A DNA stretch of 50,831 nt, from positions 1 through 50,831 of the forward strand of contig CATJSX010000100.1 in NCBI GenBank assembly GCA_949743265.1. Reading direction: 5' to 3'. The notes below the pieces were generated by a model, which did no database searches, was not told the origin of the DNA, and saw nothing but the letters and a program-made list of their open reading frames with translations. Each line of letters begins with the position of its first letter. Positions within the stretch are counted from its first letter, which is position 1. Shown piece by piece: positions 35,344 to 45,047 of the stretch. The stretch is from an uncultured Peptococcaceae bacterium. GTDB lineage: Bacteria; Bacillota; Peptococcia; Peptococcales; Peptococcaceae. The translations under genes and the position numbers were made by a program.

Positions 35344-36506
35344 GTAGTCACCCACCTTAGCGCTAAAATTTGACGACAACCAAACTGATGAAGACAATCT
35401 GCTAGTTCTTCTAGCCCTTTTTGGCTGTCTTCGTCACTATCAAAAAGAATCACCACTTGTTCATAAGCAGTCAAATTATAAACGAAAGTTGTTCGCAAAG
35501 GATCGTATAAACTGGTCAAATGACAGCCGTTGATGATAGGATAATCTGCCGTTTGACTACTGATTTTGATAGGGCTGCGCGTCGTAGCGTGAGTTTTAAC
35601 GGTCGCTTTCAAGGTATTCTGTAAAAGTTGTGCTGTTATAATAGCCGGATACATCAACTCTTCTGTACCCAAAACTAAAATTGTTTCTGGAATAGGTGCT
35701 TGGAGCAAATACGCTTTAACTGTTTGTGCCAAATTTAAAACAGCCTCATGGTATACGCCTATCACACAGCCGCTGCGACTATTGACTTTACCAGCAATTT
35801 CTTTATAAACAAAGGACGGCTTTTCTTCTAATAAGGGCATCATGGTCGATTCGGCAATTAAATCAGGATAAGGATTCCAAGCGCTGTCATATGCCAGCTT
35901 GAGTAAATAATGACACATTATACCTGCGGCGGATAATTTACTGAGCGATGCTTCATTTAAGCCGTTAACTAGAGATAACACTGCAAATTGTACTTGTTTA
36001 CGCAAATAAGGTAGTTTTCTCAGTTCTGCTACCAAATTTAAAATAGTTTGACCGGTGCTGATCTCATCTTCAACCAGCAAGATAACTTCTGCTTCTGCCA
36101 GCCAACGCTGAGGTTGACAACAATACAATCGCTGATTGACAGCATGGCTATGTTCTTCTTGAAAATCCAGCAAATTGATGCTATCTTTCAACGTTTCGCG
36201 AGTGGTCTGCAAATAAACTGTTTTTGCGCCTAAAACTTGCGCTACCGCCGCACCAATAGCCGTCGCTGTTTCAGCAAAACCGATAACTACCGTTTGGCGC
36301 CTATCATAAAAACGCTTAGCTAATTCACCCAACTGTTCAAATAGTGCCAGTGTTTGTGTAGCGTCGGTAGGTAAATGCTTGCCCTGTTTTCCATTGACTA
36401 ATAAAAATTGACGTTTTGAATTATTATCTCGCTGCGCTACATGAATTAGTTCCTCAAATGAAAAAGAAGATGCGTTAGTCAATACCTCAATATTATTGTT
36501 CATCAT
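35340..36506 (-). CDS. Phosphoribosyltransferase-TRSP protein of Ter module
   Basis: Residues about 35-210 form a PRTase_2 domain with a clear PRPP loop, VILLVEDEISTGQT (about 135-148). Residues about 270-385 are the TRSP domain, named for the motif visible as ATTRSPIK, preceded by LVLGTEELMYPAII. In Ter islands this pairing is part of a predicted pathway that makes a nucleoside-like metabolite. It overlaps the lyase gene upstream by 14 bases and the StiP gene downstream by 4, so the three proteins are tightly coupled. The enzyme's base or acceptor is unknown. Confidence 0.85.
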   Translation of the reverse strand: MMNNNIEVLTNASSFSFEELIHVAQRDNNSKRQFLLVNGKQGKHLPTDATQTLALFEQLGELAKRFYDRRQTVVIGFAETATAIGAAVAQVLGAKTVYLQTTRETLKDSINLLDFQEEHSHAVNQRLYCCQPQRWLAEAEVILLVEDEISTGQTILNLVAELRKLPYLRKQVQFAVLSLVNGLNEASLSKLSAAGIMCHYLLKLAYDSAWNPYPDLIAESTMMPLLEEKPSFVYKEIAGKVNSRSGCVIGVYHEAVLNLAQTVKAYLLQAPIPETILVLGTEELMYPAIITAQLLQNTLKATVKTHATTRSPIKISSQTADYPIINGCHLTSLYDPLRTTFVYNLTAYEQVVILFDSDEDSQKGLEELADCLHQFGCRQILALRWVTT

Positions 36507-37548
36507 TGTTTGTTGTCACTCCATAAATATCAGCCAGAGCTAATATTTTTTTCGCCCAGCGTTTGTGTACTCGTGTTTCGTTCATTCGCTTAGAGCCAAC
36601 TCCTTTAATGACGCCCAATGTTTCATCAGGTGACCATTGGACAATCTGCAAAGCGTCTTGATAATCTTCCTCGCTGACGAGCAGAGCGCGGTTGATCAAT
36701 GACAGCTGCGCGGGATGAATAGCAGTTTTGCCGATAAAGCCATTGAGCCGATCTAATTTTAGCTCTTCTTGCAATCCTTTCTGCCATGCCATTTCCTCAG
36801 CAGTACCGAAATATTCCCAGACAGGCGCTGAAACGACATAATCGCTGCCAAAAATATTTAAAATATCCATCAATACGCTGTTGAGCAAACCTATTTCATA
36901 GATGTTTTGGTGAATATTTCTGCGCAGAGCGAAACGATTGGCAAAATCATTGCCGCCAACGCGAATATTTAAAATCCATGGCTGAATCGTATCCAAATAA
37001 TCTTTCAAAATGCTTAGATTATCCAATCGTTGCCTCAAATCAATGATGCTTTCACTTTCTAAGATAGGCATCAAATACAACGGAAATTCTCTGTTGTGAT
37101 TAAGAGCTTTCAGCCATTCGCCGTAATCTTTCATATTTTGAGGCTCAAATTTCGGCGCAATAAAACCGGTGAGCAAATGATCATATGAGGCAATTTGGGG
37201 ATAAAATCGGGCAAGATGAGCCGCACTTCTGACGCGGATAAACAACAATGGCATATCGCTAATCGCAAGGCGTTTCGTTAAAACAGCATCATTAAGCTGC
37301 CGTAAAGAATCAACTAGCCGTTTTTCCGCTTCTAATAAACCATTTTCCTGAATAGAATCCTCCAAACAAAACGCCCATGCCTTTAGATGGGGGTATTTTT
37401 GCTCCAGCAAAGTTTGGACAATTTTTTCATTGGAGGCCGGCGTGTATAATAAACCGCCTAATGCGTATTGCAAACGTTCTTTATCAGTATATTTATCCCA
37501 TATTTCACCATATTTGAGTATGGGGATTCCTTCAAAATAATATTTCAC
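36493..37548 (-). CDS. C-C bond lyase, CitE/HpcH-like (Ter module)
   Basis: The 351-residue protein belongs to the TIM-barrel HpcH/HpaI-aldolase/CitE-like lyases (the C-C_Bond_Lyase family of Ter clusters). Marks are LLYTPASNEKIV near the start, CLEDSIQENGL (about residues 60-70), LFIRVRSAAHL, the LMPILESESIIDLRQRL segment and IGKTAIHPAQL near 280. These enzymes make or break a C-C bond in an oxo-acid, often with CoA and Mg2+. It begins with GTG after AAGGTGA. Its role here is presumably to attach or remove a small carbon unit in the module's product. Confidence 0.85.
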   Translation of the reverse strand: MKYYFEGIPILKYGEIWDKYTDKERLQYALGGLLYTPASNEKIVQTLLEQKYPHLKAWAFCLEDSIQENGLLEAEKRLVDSLRQLNDAVLTKRLAISDMPLLFIRVRSAAHLARFYPQIASYDHLLTGFIAPKFEPQNMKDYGEWLKALNHNREFPLYLMPILESESIIDLRQRLDNLSILKDYLDTIQPWILNIRVGGNDFANRFALRRNIHQNIYEIGLLNSVLMDILNIFGSDYVVSAPVWEYFGTAEEMAWQKGLQEELKLDRLNGFIGKTAIHPAQLSLINRALLVSEEDYQDALQIVQWSPDETLGVIKGVGSKRMNETRVHKRWAKKILALADIYGVTTNNDEQ

Positions 37549-37573
37549 TTTTGTTGATCACCTTTACTTGTTT

Positions 37574-38884
37574 TTATTCAGCGATTTCCAAACCATAACT
37601 TTGGCACAATCGTACCAAGCCGTCGCGATATCCACTGCCAACTGCATTGATACGCCACGCACCTTTATAGCGATAAACTTCTACGGCTACGATGGTACGC
37701 TCTAAATGCAAATCTTCAATGGTAAAGCGCACTTTTTCTTGTGTCTGATCCCATAGTTGCAATCCGATTGCCTGAAGCATTGAAAAATTCTTTCGTTCAT
37801 CATCGCCATAAATAGCATACGCTACAATAATACGTTCAATATCGGCATTGACCGCTTTGGGTGTAATAATTACTTTATGACTCTCTTCCTGATAAATAAT
37901 ACCACCACAAAGAGAACGCTGATTACCAAAAAAGATCAAGTCGTTATCACTTTGCGCTTTCTGAGCTTTATTGAGCAAAATCACATAAGGATCAATCTCT
38001 AATGGTTCGTGCCGTTCGGTATAAGTCAGCGTAAAACCGATGGTATCAGGGAAAAATTGCTCTACCGCTATACGTTCGCCACGACGAAGCGAATAAGCAT
38101 CAGCCGGTAAAGGCGTAATAACGGCTTTTGGATGTATTTCTTTCTTTTCATCGTTTAATAATTCCTGTTTTTCTTGATGTCGTTCGACGATAGGTTGATG
38201 CAAACTACTGCTTAATAACAGTTTTGTTTCTAAAGCGTTCTGTTCTGTGCTGCTTTCTGGCGTAAAAAGTAGTACTGCGCCATCGTGAGGTGTTTGTTGA
38301 ACAGCTAAACCGTTAAGAAAAATTGTGCGGATAAAATCGCCAACAATCACGATTTCACCATAAATAAACGTATCTGCTCGACAAGGTTCTAACTTAAGAT
38401 AAACACTATTACGTCCTTTAGTTAATTTTTCTGGTGTAATCGTCAGACCTTTGATATTAGAAAAAATTTCTGCCGCAGCAGGGATTTCGATTTCCATTTG
38501 ATAATCAGTTTGTTCTTGAGCGGCAAATTCGCCCAAGCTCAATACTTGCGGAATTTTCCATGCGCCCTCTTCACCTTTGACGCCTTTAACTTGTCCTAAA
38601 ATTTCAATATGCCGAAATTCTGTATCATCATATTGACTGACCAAACAGACACCATCAGCCGAATTAGGATCAGCTTCAATGACTTCCACGCGGACATTGC
38701 CTATTCTGACGCCATTGGAAGCAATAACCAATGCTGGTCCTTTTCTGCTCCAAATTGTGGTTGCATTGCCCACAACGGTGCAGGGTTTGCGAATATAAAT
38801 AGGTCCTTCAAATTCGCCGATAGGCAATTCTACTGTACTGTAAGTCATTCCATGATCAATAACTTCTTGTAAATTCACAAACAT
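37574..38884 (-). CDS. TerD-domain fusion with beta-rich N-terminal region
   Basis: Residues about 285-436 form a TerD domain (LRRGERIAVEQFFPDTIGFTL to AVGSGYRDGLVRLCQSYGLEI) that is diverged and lacks the D-N-L-T-G-x-G-D-G-D-D-E calcium loop of its neighbours. The first 100 residues (IYIRKPCTVVGNATTIW, GPALVIASNGVRIGNVRVEV) read like rungs of a right-handed beta-helix; the middle is a beta-rich region of unknown type. A longer frame starts at 38956, but the terminator at 38892-38933 lies within that extension, so I use the ATG at 38884; a GTG at 38878 has better spacing from GGGG. Confidence 0.75.
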   Translation of the reverse strand: MFVNLQEVIDHGMTYSTVELPIGEFEGPIYIRKPCTVVGNATTIWSRKGPALVIASNGVRIGNVRVEVIEADPNSADGVCLVSQYDDTEFRHIEILGQVKGVKGEEGAWKIPQVLSLGEFAAQEQTDYQMEIEIPAAAEIFSNIKGLTITPEKLTKGRNSVYLKLEPCRADTFIYGEIVIVGDFIRTIFLNGLAVQQTPHDGAVLLFTPESSTEQNALETKLLLSSSLHQPIVERHQEKQELLNDEKKEIHPKAVITPLPADAYSLRRGERIAVEQFFPDTIGFTLTYTERHEPLEIDPYVILLNKAQKAQSDNDLIFFGNQRSLCGGIIYQEESHKVIITPKAVNADIERIIVAYAIYGDDERKNFSMLQAIGLQLWDQTQEKVRFTIEDLHLERTIVAVEVYRYKGAWRINAVGSGYRDGLVRLCQSYGLEIAE

Positions 38885-38891
38885 CACCCCA

Positions 38892-38933
38892 TTTAAAAAA
38901 GGCAAACATCCGCTGTCTAGCGGAACATTTGCC
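38892..38933 (-). terminator. Intrinsic terminator inside the Ter cluster
   Basis: On the minus strand GGCAAATGTTCCGCT pairs with AGCGGATGTTTGCC around a short loop and is followed by six Ts. It starts 20 bases after the third TerD stop and ends a few bases before the next start codon. Confidence 0.8.
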
Positions 38934-38952
38934 TTCATGATCATGTCGTCAA

Positions 38953-39537
38953 TCAAACATTAACGCCAAAATTATGGCACAATGCTTCTAAACCGCCTTG
39001 AAAACCAGAGCCAACCGCGTTAAATTTCCAATCACTGCCGTTACGATAAATTTCACAAACAACAATGGCTGTTTCTACAGAAAAATCTTCTACCAAATCA
39101 AAACGCAAAACGCTTTCTCCGTCAAAATCATTTTCATTAGCCATTTTAGCCACGCGTACATAAGCGTTAGAAACTTGCCCAAAGTTTTGTTTGCGATTGA
39201 CTGCGTCATGAATAGTAACGGTAATGGCGATTTTTTTTACTTCCTGTGGGACTTTGGCTAAATTGATGACGATGACTTCGTCGTCCCCATCTCCTGCACC
39301 AGTTAGATTATCACCAGTATGTCTGACTGAACCATCTCTGCTTTCCAAATTGTTATAGAAAATGAAACTTTCATCATTTAACACTTTGCCGTTATCGCCA
39401 AGCAAAAACGCTGCGGCATCCAAATCAAAATCATAGCCGCCGTCATAAGTGTTGACATCCCAGCCTAAGCCAACCATAGCCATCGTCAGCGCTTTGTCTA
39501 AACTTACTCGCTGACCTTTTGCCAAACTGATTGCCAT
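38953..39537 (-). CDS. TerD family calcium-binding stress protein
   Basis: The 194-residue TerD protein has [24 protein letters not shown] (split here as GLGWD, then D-x-D-x-D around residue 40), the calcium loop [13 protein letters not shown] (about 77-89), and a C-terminal [14 protein letters not shown]. TerD proteins bind Ca2+ at two sites and are needed for resistance to tellurite, phage and other envelope stress by an unknown mechanism. GAGGAGG precedes the ATG. It is the third of three TerD genes in a row and the terminator follows it. Confidence 0.92.
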   Translation of the reverse strand: MAISLAKGQRVSLDKALTMAMVGLGWDVNTYDGGYDFDLDAAAFLLGDNGKVLNDESFIFYNNLESRDGSVRHTGDNLTGAGDGDDEVIVINLAKVPQEVKKIAITVTIHDAVNRKQNFGQVSNAYVRVAKMANENDFDGESVLRFDLVEDFSVETAIVVCEIYRNGSDWKFNAVGSGFQGGLEALCHNFGVNV

Positions 39538-39558
39538 AATGATTTCCTCCTCTAAATT

Positions 39559-40173
39559 TTACTGGAACCGACGTACCATTTCAGCTACGCCATCATCAGT
39601 GGTACCAGAACCAATAGCGTTAAATTTCCATTCACCATTATGACGATATACTTCACCGAAAATAACTGACGTCATATTATCATAGTTGTCGGAAAGATTA
39701 TACTTGCACAATTCCTGATTATTGGTAGCGTCAACAATGCGGATAAATGCATTTTCAATCAAACCGAAATGTTGCTGGCGAGCTCTCGCTTGATAAATAC
39801 TGACAGTGAAAACGATTTTTTGATAAACGTCAGGAATAGTGGAAAGATTGACGATGATTTGTTCATCATCGCCGTCGCCAGCGCCGGTCAAATTGTCGCC
39901 CATATGTTGAATAGCGCCGCTCGGATGAGACAAATTATTGAAAAACACGACGTCTTCCACACGAGTAATTTTGCCGTTGCCATCGCAAACCATTGCCATA
40001 GCATCGCAGTCGATATCTTGAACATTTTTGTTGCCACCTAATAGACCGCCTAGAAAGCCACCTTTTTTTTGTGGTTTGGCTTCATCCCATCCCAGCCCGA
40101 TAACAATTTTGCTCAATCCTGCATTACCTTTTGTCAAATCAACTTTTTGTCCTTTTTGCAAACTTACTGACAT
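39559..40173 (-). CDS. TerD family protein with glycine-rich insert
   Basis: The 204-residue TerD protein keeps the family frame ([47 protein letters not shown]) but carries an insert of about 20 residues rich in glycine and lysine (KKGGFLGGLLGGNKN) after GLGWDE, where its neighbours have a tyrosine and two glycines. The insert is known from one TerD subgroup. The first acidic pocket is altered (DIDCDAMAMV). It may be regulatory rather than redundant. GAGGAGG precedes the ATG and the next TerD gene follows after 21 bases. Confidence 0.92.
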   Translation of the reverse strand: MSVSLQKGQKVDLTKGNAGLSKIVIGLGWDEAKPQKKGGFLGGLLGGNKNVQDIDCDAMAMVCDGNGKITRVEDVVFFNNLSHPSGAIQHMGDNLTGAGDGDDEQIIVNLSTIPDVYQKIVFTVSIYQARARQQHFGLIENAFIRIVDATNNQELCKYNLSDNYDNMTSVIFGEVYRHNGEWKFNAIGSGTTDDGVAEMVRRFQ

Positions 40174-40224
40174 GATAACTGCCTCCTCAACTATTTCGTC
40201 TTAATTTTATTCTGTTCATTTTAA

Positions 40225-40806
40225 TTAACCGACATTTACGCCATAGTTTTTGCACAAAGCATGAAGACCGCCTTCAAAACCGCTGCCAACGGCATTGAAT
40301 TTCCATTCGCCGTTGTGACGATACAATTCAGCGACAACAACTGCTGTTTCGATAGAGAAATCTTCTCCCAAATCATAGCGAATCAATTCTTCATTACTAT
40401 CATTATTGACGATACGAATAAAGGAATTGGAGACTTGTCCAAAATTTTGTTTGCGTACATCAGCATCATAAATGGTAACGGAAAAAGCGATTTTTTCCAC
40501 ATCAGCGGGTACTGCATTCAAATCAATCACTAATTGTTCATCATCACCGTCGCCTTCACCAGTCAAATTATCACCCAAATGGGTAACAGCACCGCTAGGA
40601 TCTTTCAAATTGCCATAGAAAATAAAATTTCCGTCATTGGCAACTTTACCGTCATCTGCTGTCAAAAAAGCGGCAACGTCTAAGTCAAAGGCGGAACCGC
40701 CGTCATATTTGTTGGTATCCCAACCCAAGCCGACCAAAATTTTGCTTAATCCCGGATTTGTTTTTGTCAAATCAACTTTCTGTCCCTTTTGTAAACTAAT
40801 TGCCAT
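40225..40806 (-). CDS. TerD family calcium-binding stress protein
   Basis: The 193-residue protein has all TerD marks: [31 protein letters not shown], an acidic first site (FDLDVAAFL), the calcium loop [13 protein letters not shown], and [14 protein letters not shown]. It is the closest of the three to classical TerD/TerE. I use the ATG at 40806, eight bases after AGGAGG; a TTG two codons earlier is in frame. It follows the Ca2+-ATPase directly, so a calcium pump and three calcium-binding proteins are made together. Confidence 0.93.
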   Translation of the reverse strand: MAISLQKGQKVDLTKTNPGLSKILVGLGWDTNKYDGGSAFDLDVAAFLTADDGKVANDGNFIFYGNLKDPSGAVTHLGDNLTGEGDGDDEQLVIDLNAVPADVEKIAFSVTIYDADVRKQNFGQVSNSFIRIVNNDSNEELIRYDLGEDFSIETAVVVAELYRHNGEWKFNAVGSGFEGGLHALCKNYGVNVG

Positions 40807-40862
40807 ACTCAATTCCTCCTAAATTTTATTTATAAATAGTAATTTGATATATTGCCATCTGC

Positions 40863-40899
40863 CAAAGGCAGAAGGTATACTTTTTATAATCTGCCTTTG
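40863..40899 (-). other. Stem-loop at the end of the Ca2+-ATPase gene
   Basis: CAAAGGCAGA and TCTGCCTTTG form a perfect 10-bp inverted repeat with a 17-base loop spanning the ATPase stop codon. No T-run follows on the minus strand, so it is more likely an mRNA-stability or processing element than a terminator. Confidence 0.45.
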
Positions 40900-43535
40900 A
40901 CCAATACTTTGCGCAAAAGATCGACAGGAATGATCGTTAGCGCCAATAAAATGACTGCTACCCATTCGGAAAGTGTCAGACCAAAACAACGTAAAATTAC
41001 GCCGCCAAAATCAGTCATAATAATCTGTATGACTACAATCAGCAAAAGCACTTTCAAGAAACCAGTATTGTTACTGATATGATCAAAGAGATTCAATTGT
41101 TCGGTACGTGCGTTAAAAGCATTAAACACTGAAGCGAAAATAAAGAAGGTGAAATAACCGGTCAATTGATAGATATCTCCATCTGCTTGACGAAAAAGAT
41201 TATCAAATAACGGCGTCAGCAAAAAGATCATACTTAAAGCAAATACCCAAAAACTGCCCGTTAAAATTTGACTCCACATATAAGGACTGACAATATTTTC
41301 GTCCCGCCGCTTTGGTTTTTCTTGCATATAGCGTGCTAACGCCGGTTCGCCGCCGAAAGCTAATGCCGCTAATGTATCCATAACCAGATTGATCCATAGG
41401 ATTTGTGTAATAGATAAAGGATTTTCCATACCCAATAAAGGCGCGGCAAAAGAAACCAAAACAGCCGCTACATTGATGGTCAATTGGAAAATGATAAACT
41501 TGCGAATACTATTAAAGATCGTGCGGCCATATAAAATCGCTTTGTCAATAGATGAGAAATTATCATCCATAATAACAATATCACTGGCTTCTTTGGCGAC
41601 TTCAGTACCGCCGCCCATAGCAAAGCCTACATCAGCTTTCTTTAATGCCGGTGAATCGTTAACGCCATCGCCAGTCATGCCCACAACCAAATTTTCTTCT
41701 TGTGCAATACGGACAAATCGGCTTTTATCACTGGGTAAAGCTCTTGCCACGACACGAATATTAGGCAGCATTTTTTTCAATTCAGCGTCGCTGATACTCT
41801 GCAATTCATCAGAAGTCAATACCAAATCACTTTCTTTGGTGAGCAGACCTGATTCTTTGGCAATCGCCATGGCGGTATCTTTTCTATCGCCAGTAATCAT
41901 AACTACCTGTACGCCAGCATCTTGTACTTCTTTAATAGCGGCTATAGATTCTGGTCTGACTTCGTCGCGAATACCGATAACACCGACCAGCGTCCATTCA
42001 CCTGCTGGTAGCTGCTCATCAACAATGGCCTCATCCGCTACCGCCAGCGCTAACACTCTAATAGCCCGTTTCGCCAGATTATCAATTTGCTGATTGACAG
42101 CCACTGCGTCGTTTAACGGCTGCTTCTTGCCTTCTTGATCAAAATAATAGCGACAACTGAGCAATACTTTTTCTGGAGCACCTTTAATTAAAGTGCAGTT
42201 ATAACCACTACCGTCTACTTGTGTTGCTGAATATTTATTAGCGCTATCAAAGGGGATCGTATTGACCGTCTTAACATCGAAATTACTGCCTTTGCTGGCA
42301 ACAAAGCCTAACACGGCACGTCCCGTAGCATTATCGCCAATAATACGCATATGATCGCCTTCGCCAGTAATCATAGCATTGGTATTTTTATGAATGGACA
42401 ACGATAGCAACTGACCCAACTCACCAGCAACTTCGTCGATGGTGTGGTATTCATTACCTGCGCCGTCAACGAAAGTCACCGCTTCCAACTGTCCTTTGGT
42501 AATAGTACCAGTTTTATCACTGAACAAAATATTTAAACTTCCTGCTGTTTCAATACCGGCTATTTTGCGCACCAAAACGTTGTCTTTAAGCATCTTGCCC
42601 ATGTTAAGCGCTGAAACAATGGCAATCATTAAAGGTAATCCTTCCGGTACCGCCATAACGATAATGATAACAGCTAAAATAACAGCTTCTACCAAATCGT
42701 TTACTGGATTCATCCAGTTAGAACAATATATCATGATTTGCGTCCAATCGAAACCGTTGTGAATTACGATGCGCTGAAACATAAACGCTACCGCAATCGC
42801 CACGCCGCCAATATAGCCAAATTTGCTGATACTACCAGCTAAACCAGCTAGCTTGACTTTTAATGGAGAATCCCGTTCTTCATCAGATTGCAATTCGCTG
42901 GCAATTTGTCCATAAACCGATTTATCGCCAACTGTGGTAACGCAAAGTATAGCATTACCGGAACAGACAACGGTTCCTCGAAATACTTTATACTTATTGA
43001 GAAAATCCATAGAACCGCTTTCGTCAACATAATTTTCCGGCATTACCAATTTAGTCGCTTCTTTATTTTCGCCGTTTAATACCGACTGATCCACTTTTAA
43101 ATTGCCTTCGATCAAAACGCCATCAGCTGGAATCTTATCCCCTGTCTGCAACAAAACGCAGTCGCCGACCACAATGTCGTCTATAGAGATTTCCGTTACT
43201 TCGCCGTTACGATAAACTTTGCATTTGATCATAGACGCTTCTTCCTGCAATTTTTGGAAAGCGCTTTCATTACGGTATTCGGAAAACGTGGAAACGAACG
43301 TTGCCAAAATTACTGCCAAGGCAATTCCCACCGATTCATACCATTCTGTTTGTCCCAAAAACGCGAAAACCACATTGATCACCAAAGCGACACAAAGAAT
43401 TTTGATCATCGGATCGCCAAAGTTGCCGATGAGCTTCTGCCAAAAAGTTTCGCCTGCTACTTCACTAAGCCGGTTGTCGCCATATTGCTGCTTAGATTCT
43501 GCCGCTTGCTGATCACTTAAACCAACGTGCTTCAT
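40884..43535 (-). CDS. Calcium-translocating P-type ATPase
   Basis: The 883-residue P2-type ATPase resembles PMCA/SERCA pumps and exports Ca2+. The phosphorylated aspartate is Asp340 in FSDKTGTITKG. The ion site includes AVPEGLPL (helix 4, about residues 295-302) and NLVMDTLAALA (helix 6). MTGDGVNDSPALKKADVG is the hinge motif and SVLNGENKEA the actuator loop. Ten membrane helices fit the hydrophobic pattern. It sits between the kinase and TerD genes, 21 bases after the kinase's 3' neighbour position, with AAGGAGAG before its ATG. Its presence supports a calcium-based role for the island. Confidence 0.94.
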   Translation of the reverse strand: MKHVGLSDQQAAESKQQYGDNRLSEVAGETFWQKLIGNFGDPMIKILCVALVINVVFAFLGQTEWYESVGIALAVILATFVSTFSEYRNESAFQKLQEEASMIKCKVYRNGEVTEISIDDIVVGDCVLLQTGDKIPADGVLIEGNLKVDQSVLNGENKEATKLVMPENYVDESGSMDFLNKYKVFRGTVVCSGNAILCVTTVGDKSVYGQIASELQSDEERDSPLKVKLAGLAGSISKFGYIGGVAIAVAFMFQRIVIHNGFDWTQIMIYCSNWMNPVNDLVEAVILAVIIIVMAVPEGLPLMIAIVSALNMGKMLKDNVLVRKIAGIETAGSLNILFSDKTGTITKGQLEAVTFVDGAGNEYHTIDEVAGELGQLLSLSIHKNTNAMITGEGDHMRIIGDNATGRAVLGFVASKGSNFDVKTVNTIPFDSANKYSATQVDGSGYNCTLIKGAPEKVLLSCRYYFDQEGKKQPLNDAVAVNQQIDNLAKRAIRVLALAVADEAIVDEQLPAGEWTLVGVIGIRDEVRPESIAAIKEVQDAGVQVVMITGDRKDTAMAIAKESGLLTKESDLVLTSDELQSISDAELKKMLPNIRVVARALPSDKSRFVRIAQEENLVVGMTGDGVNDSPALKKADVGFAMGGGTEVAKEASDIVIMDDNFSSIDKAILYGRTIFNSIRKFIIFQLTINVAAVLVSFAAPLLGMENPLSITQILWINLVMDTLAALAFGGEPALARYMQEKPKRRDENIVSPYMWSQILTGSFWVFALSMIFLLTPLFDNLFRQADGDIYQLTGYFTFFIFASVFNAFNARTEQLNLFDHISNNTGFLKVLLLIVVIQIIMTDFGGVILRCFGLTLSEWVAVILLALTIIPVDLLRKVLVKGRL

Positions 43536-43556
43536 TTGCTTTCTCTCCTTAAACTG

Positions 43557-45035
43557 TCATCTCAGCCTATTGATAGTCACATATACCACTTTGCTGAATT
43601 TTTCTCTTGATAGCCGAAAAACCATTTTGTCCTCCAGCATCATACTTTCTCCCTTAGGAATTGTCTGTCCCCGCTGGCCAGTCATCTGTTTCAAGTTTCG
43701 ATTGACAAGATACCATTTATCATTTCGTTTCTCTACTTGTAGCAAAACAGTCTTGTCCGCCTTTTCATCGGCAAAAATATTACCAAACAAATGCCAGCCG
43801 TACAAAGCCATGCCATCGCTGATATCAATAACGCCGTCGTCAAGCCATTGTCCGCCTTTGCCTCTAATTTCGGTCTTTAAATGGAAGCGAATCACATCGC
43901 TTTTTAAACGAGTATGGCAATAAGGGCAGATAGGTTGATTTTCATCATACAGTACAAAATAGCCCATTTCACACTGCGGATTATCGCATTTATGCAACAA
44001 ATCCCATGTCTTGGCCAGCGCCCGTTCCCATTCTAAAGCGCTCGGTCTGGCTTGCGGATCGTGCAGACCGTTCACAAAAAGCTGCAAAAACAACGATTCC
44101 AAAAACGGACCAACATCCTTAATCGTTACAGCTAAATTTGTTGGCCGATTAGAAGAATCGTCAGGATCTTCTACAAACACCGCTTTTGGTCCTAATGCCA
44201 AAAAATCATTTTCGCCTGCTGAAACAGTAGAATGAACTTTGGGTCCCAGCAAAGGATGGCGAAAAAATAAATACTCGTAGAGCAAAACGCCGAGCGCATA
44301 AAGATCCGTTTGCGTGCTAGGCCGTCGTCGTCTGGGATCGCGATAATCTAACGACAGTGTTGCCAAAACTTCCGGCGCAATATACCCTCTAGTGCCAATA
44401 ACTTCTGGCGGAAACATATTAGGCACCACTAAAGAATCAATATCTATAATGATACAATTACCATCTTTTGGGCTAATCAAAACATTATTATTAGATAAAT
44501 CAGTGTGCGCTAGTCCCGCTTGATGCAATCTACGCACTGAACGCGTCAATAAAATAGCGATGCGCAGCATAGCTTTTAAATCGCCTCGCTCATCTTTGGA
44601 TAAAAAATCGCGATTCATCGACGTAAACCAATGACTTTTTTTATCTTTGCCTGCTAATTTTAGCTGAGGTGCTGAATGCTCAGTAAAGAAAAACTCATCT
44701 GGATAGGTAGGACAAACGATTCCTAACTCAGGAAATTGGACGATGGCTAACGGCCAACAAAACCTCTGCGAAAAGTATTCTGCTAAAATCTCACTATTCC
44801 CTGCTGCACCACCATTTTTTTCTGCCAAAGTTGGATTATATTGACCTAAAATCGCTTTCAAGCGCATACGCAACTGCTCATCACGAGAAGCGTTTGGATC
44901 ATTGTAAAATTGTACAACATAAGAACGATCCGGCGCAAAATACGTATATTTCATACCGCCGCGTGGCGGATTGTCTTCAATGACATAGGGTATCCGCCGC
45001 CCGTCTTCTAATACGGCTTCTGCAATGGTTCCCAT
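43557..45035 (-). CDS. Ter-linked Ser/Thr kinase-like protein with zinc ribbon
   Basis: The 492-residue protein has a kinase fold with catalytic loop HTDLSNNN (177-184) and DID (198-200) in place of D-F-G. The N-lobe strand expected to hold the ATP-binding lysine reads SYVVQFYND (38-46) without it, as in other Ter-linked kinases of the TerY group. After the kinase come a four-cysteine zinc ribbon (CDNPQC, CPYCH, about 345-370) and a C-terminal FHA-like beta domain. The ATG at 45035 has AGGAG nine bases before it. It follows the AIM24 gene by 12 bases. The usual PP2C phosphatase partner is not present. Confidence 0.85.
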   Translation of the reverse strand: MGTIAEAVLEDGRRIPYVIEDNPPRGGMKYTYFAPDRSYVVQFYNDPNASRDEQLRMRLKAILGQYNPTLAEKNGGAAGNSEILAEYFSQRFCWPLAIVQFPELGIVCPTYPDEFFFTEHSAPQLKLAGKDKKSHWFTSMNRDFLSKDERGDLKAMLRIAILLTRSVRRLHQAGLAHTDLSNNNVLISPKDGNCIIIDIDSLVVPNMFPPEVIGTRGYIAPEVLATLSLDYRDPRRRRPSTQTDLYALGVLLYEYLFFRHPLLGPKVHSTVSAGENDFLALGPKAVFVEDPDDSSNRPTNLAVTIKDVGPFLESLFLQLFVNGLHDPQARPSALEWERALAKTWDLLHKCDNPQCEMGYFVLYDENQPICPYCHTRLKSDVIRFHLKTEIRGKGGQWLDDGVIDISDGMALYGWHLFGNIFADEKADKTVLLQVEKRNDKWYLVNRNLKQMTGQRGQTIPKGESMMLEDKMVFRLSREKFSKVVYVTINRLR

Positions 45036-45047
45036 GCTTTTCAACTC

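Noticed and set aside
38885-38956. Longer N-terminus for the TerD fusion, starting at 38956
   Set aside because: The extension is made of the terminator hairpin sequence and has no ribosome site, so the start after the hairpin is preferred.
41389-42093. Plus-strand frame of 234 codons inside the Ca2+-ATPase
   Set aside because: Composition is that of an antisense shadow and the ATPase motifs lie on the other strand.
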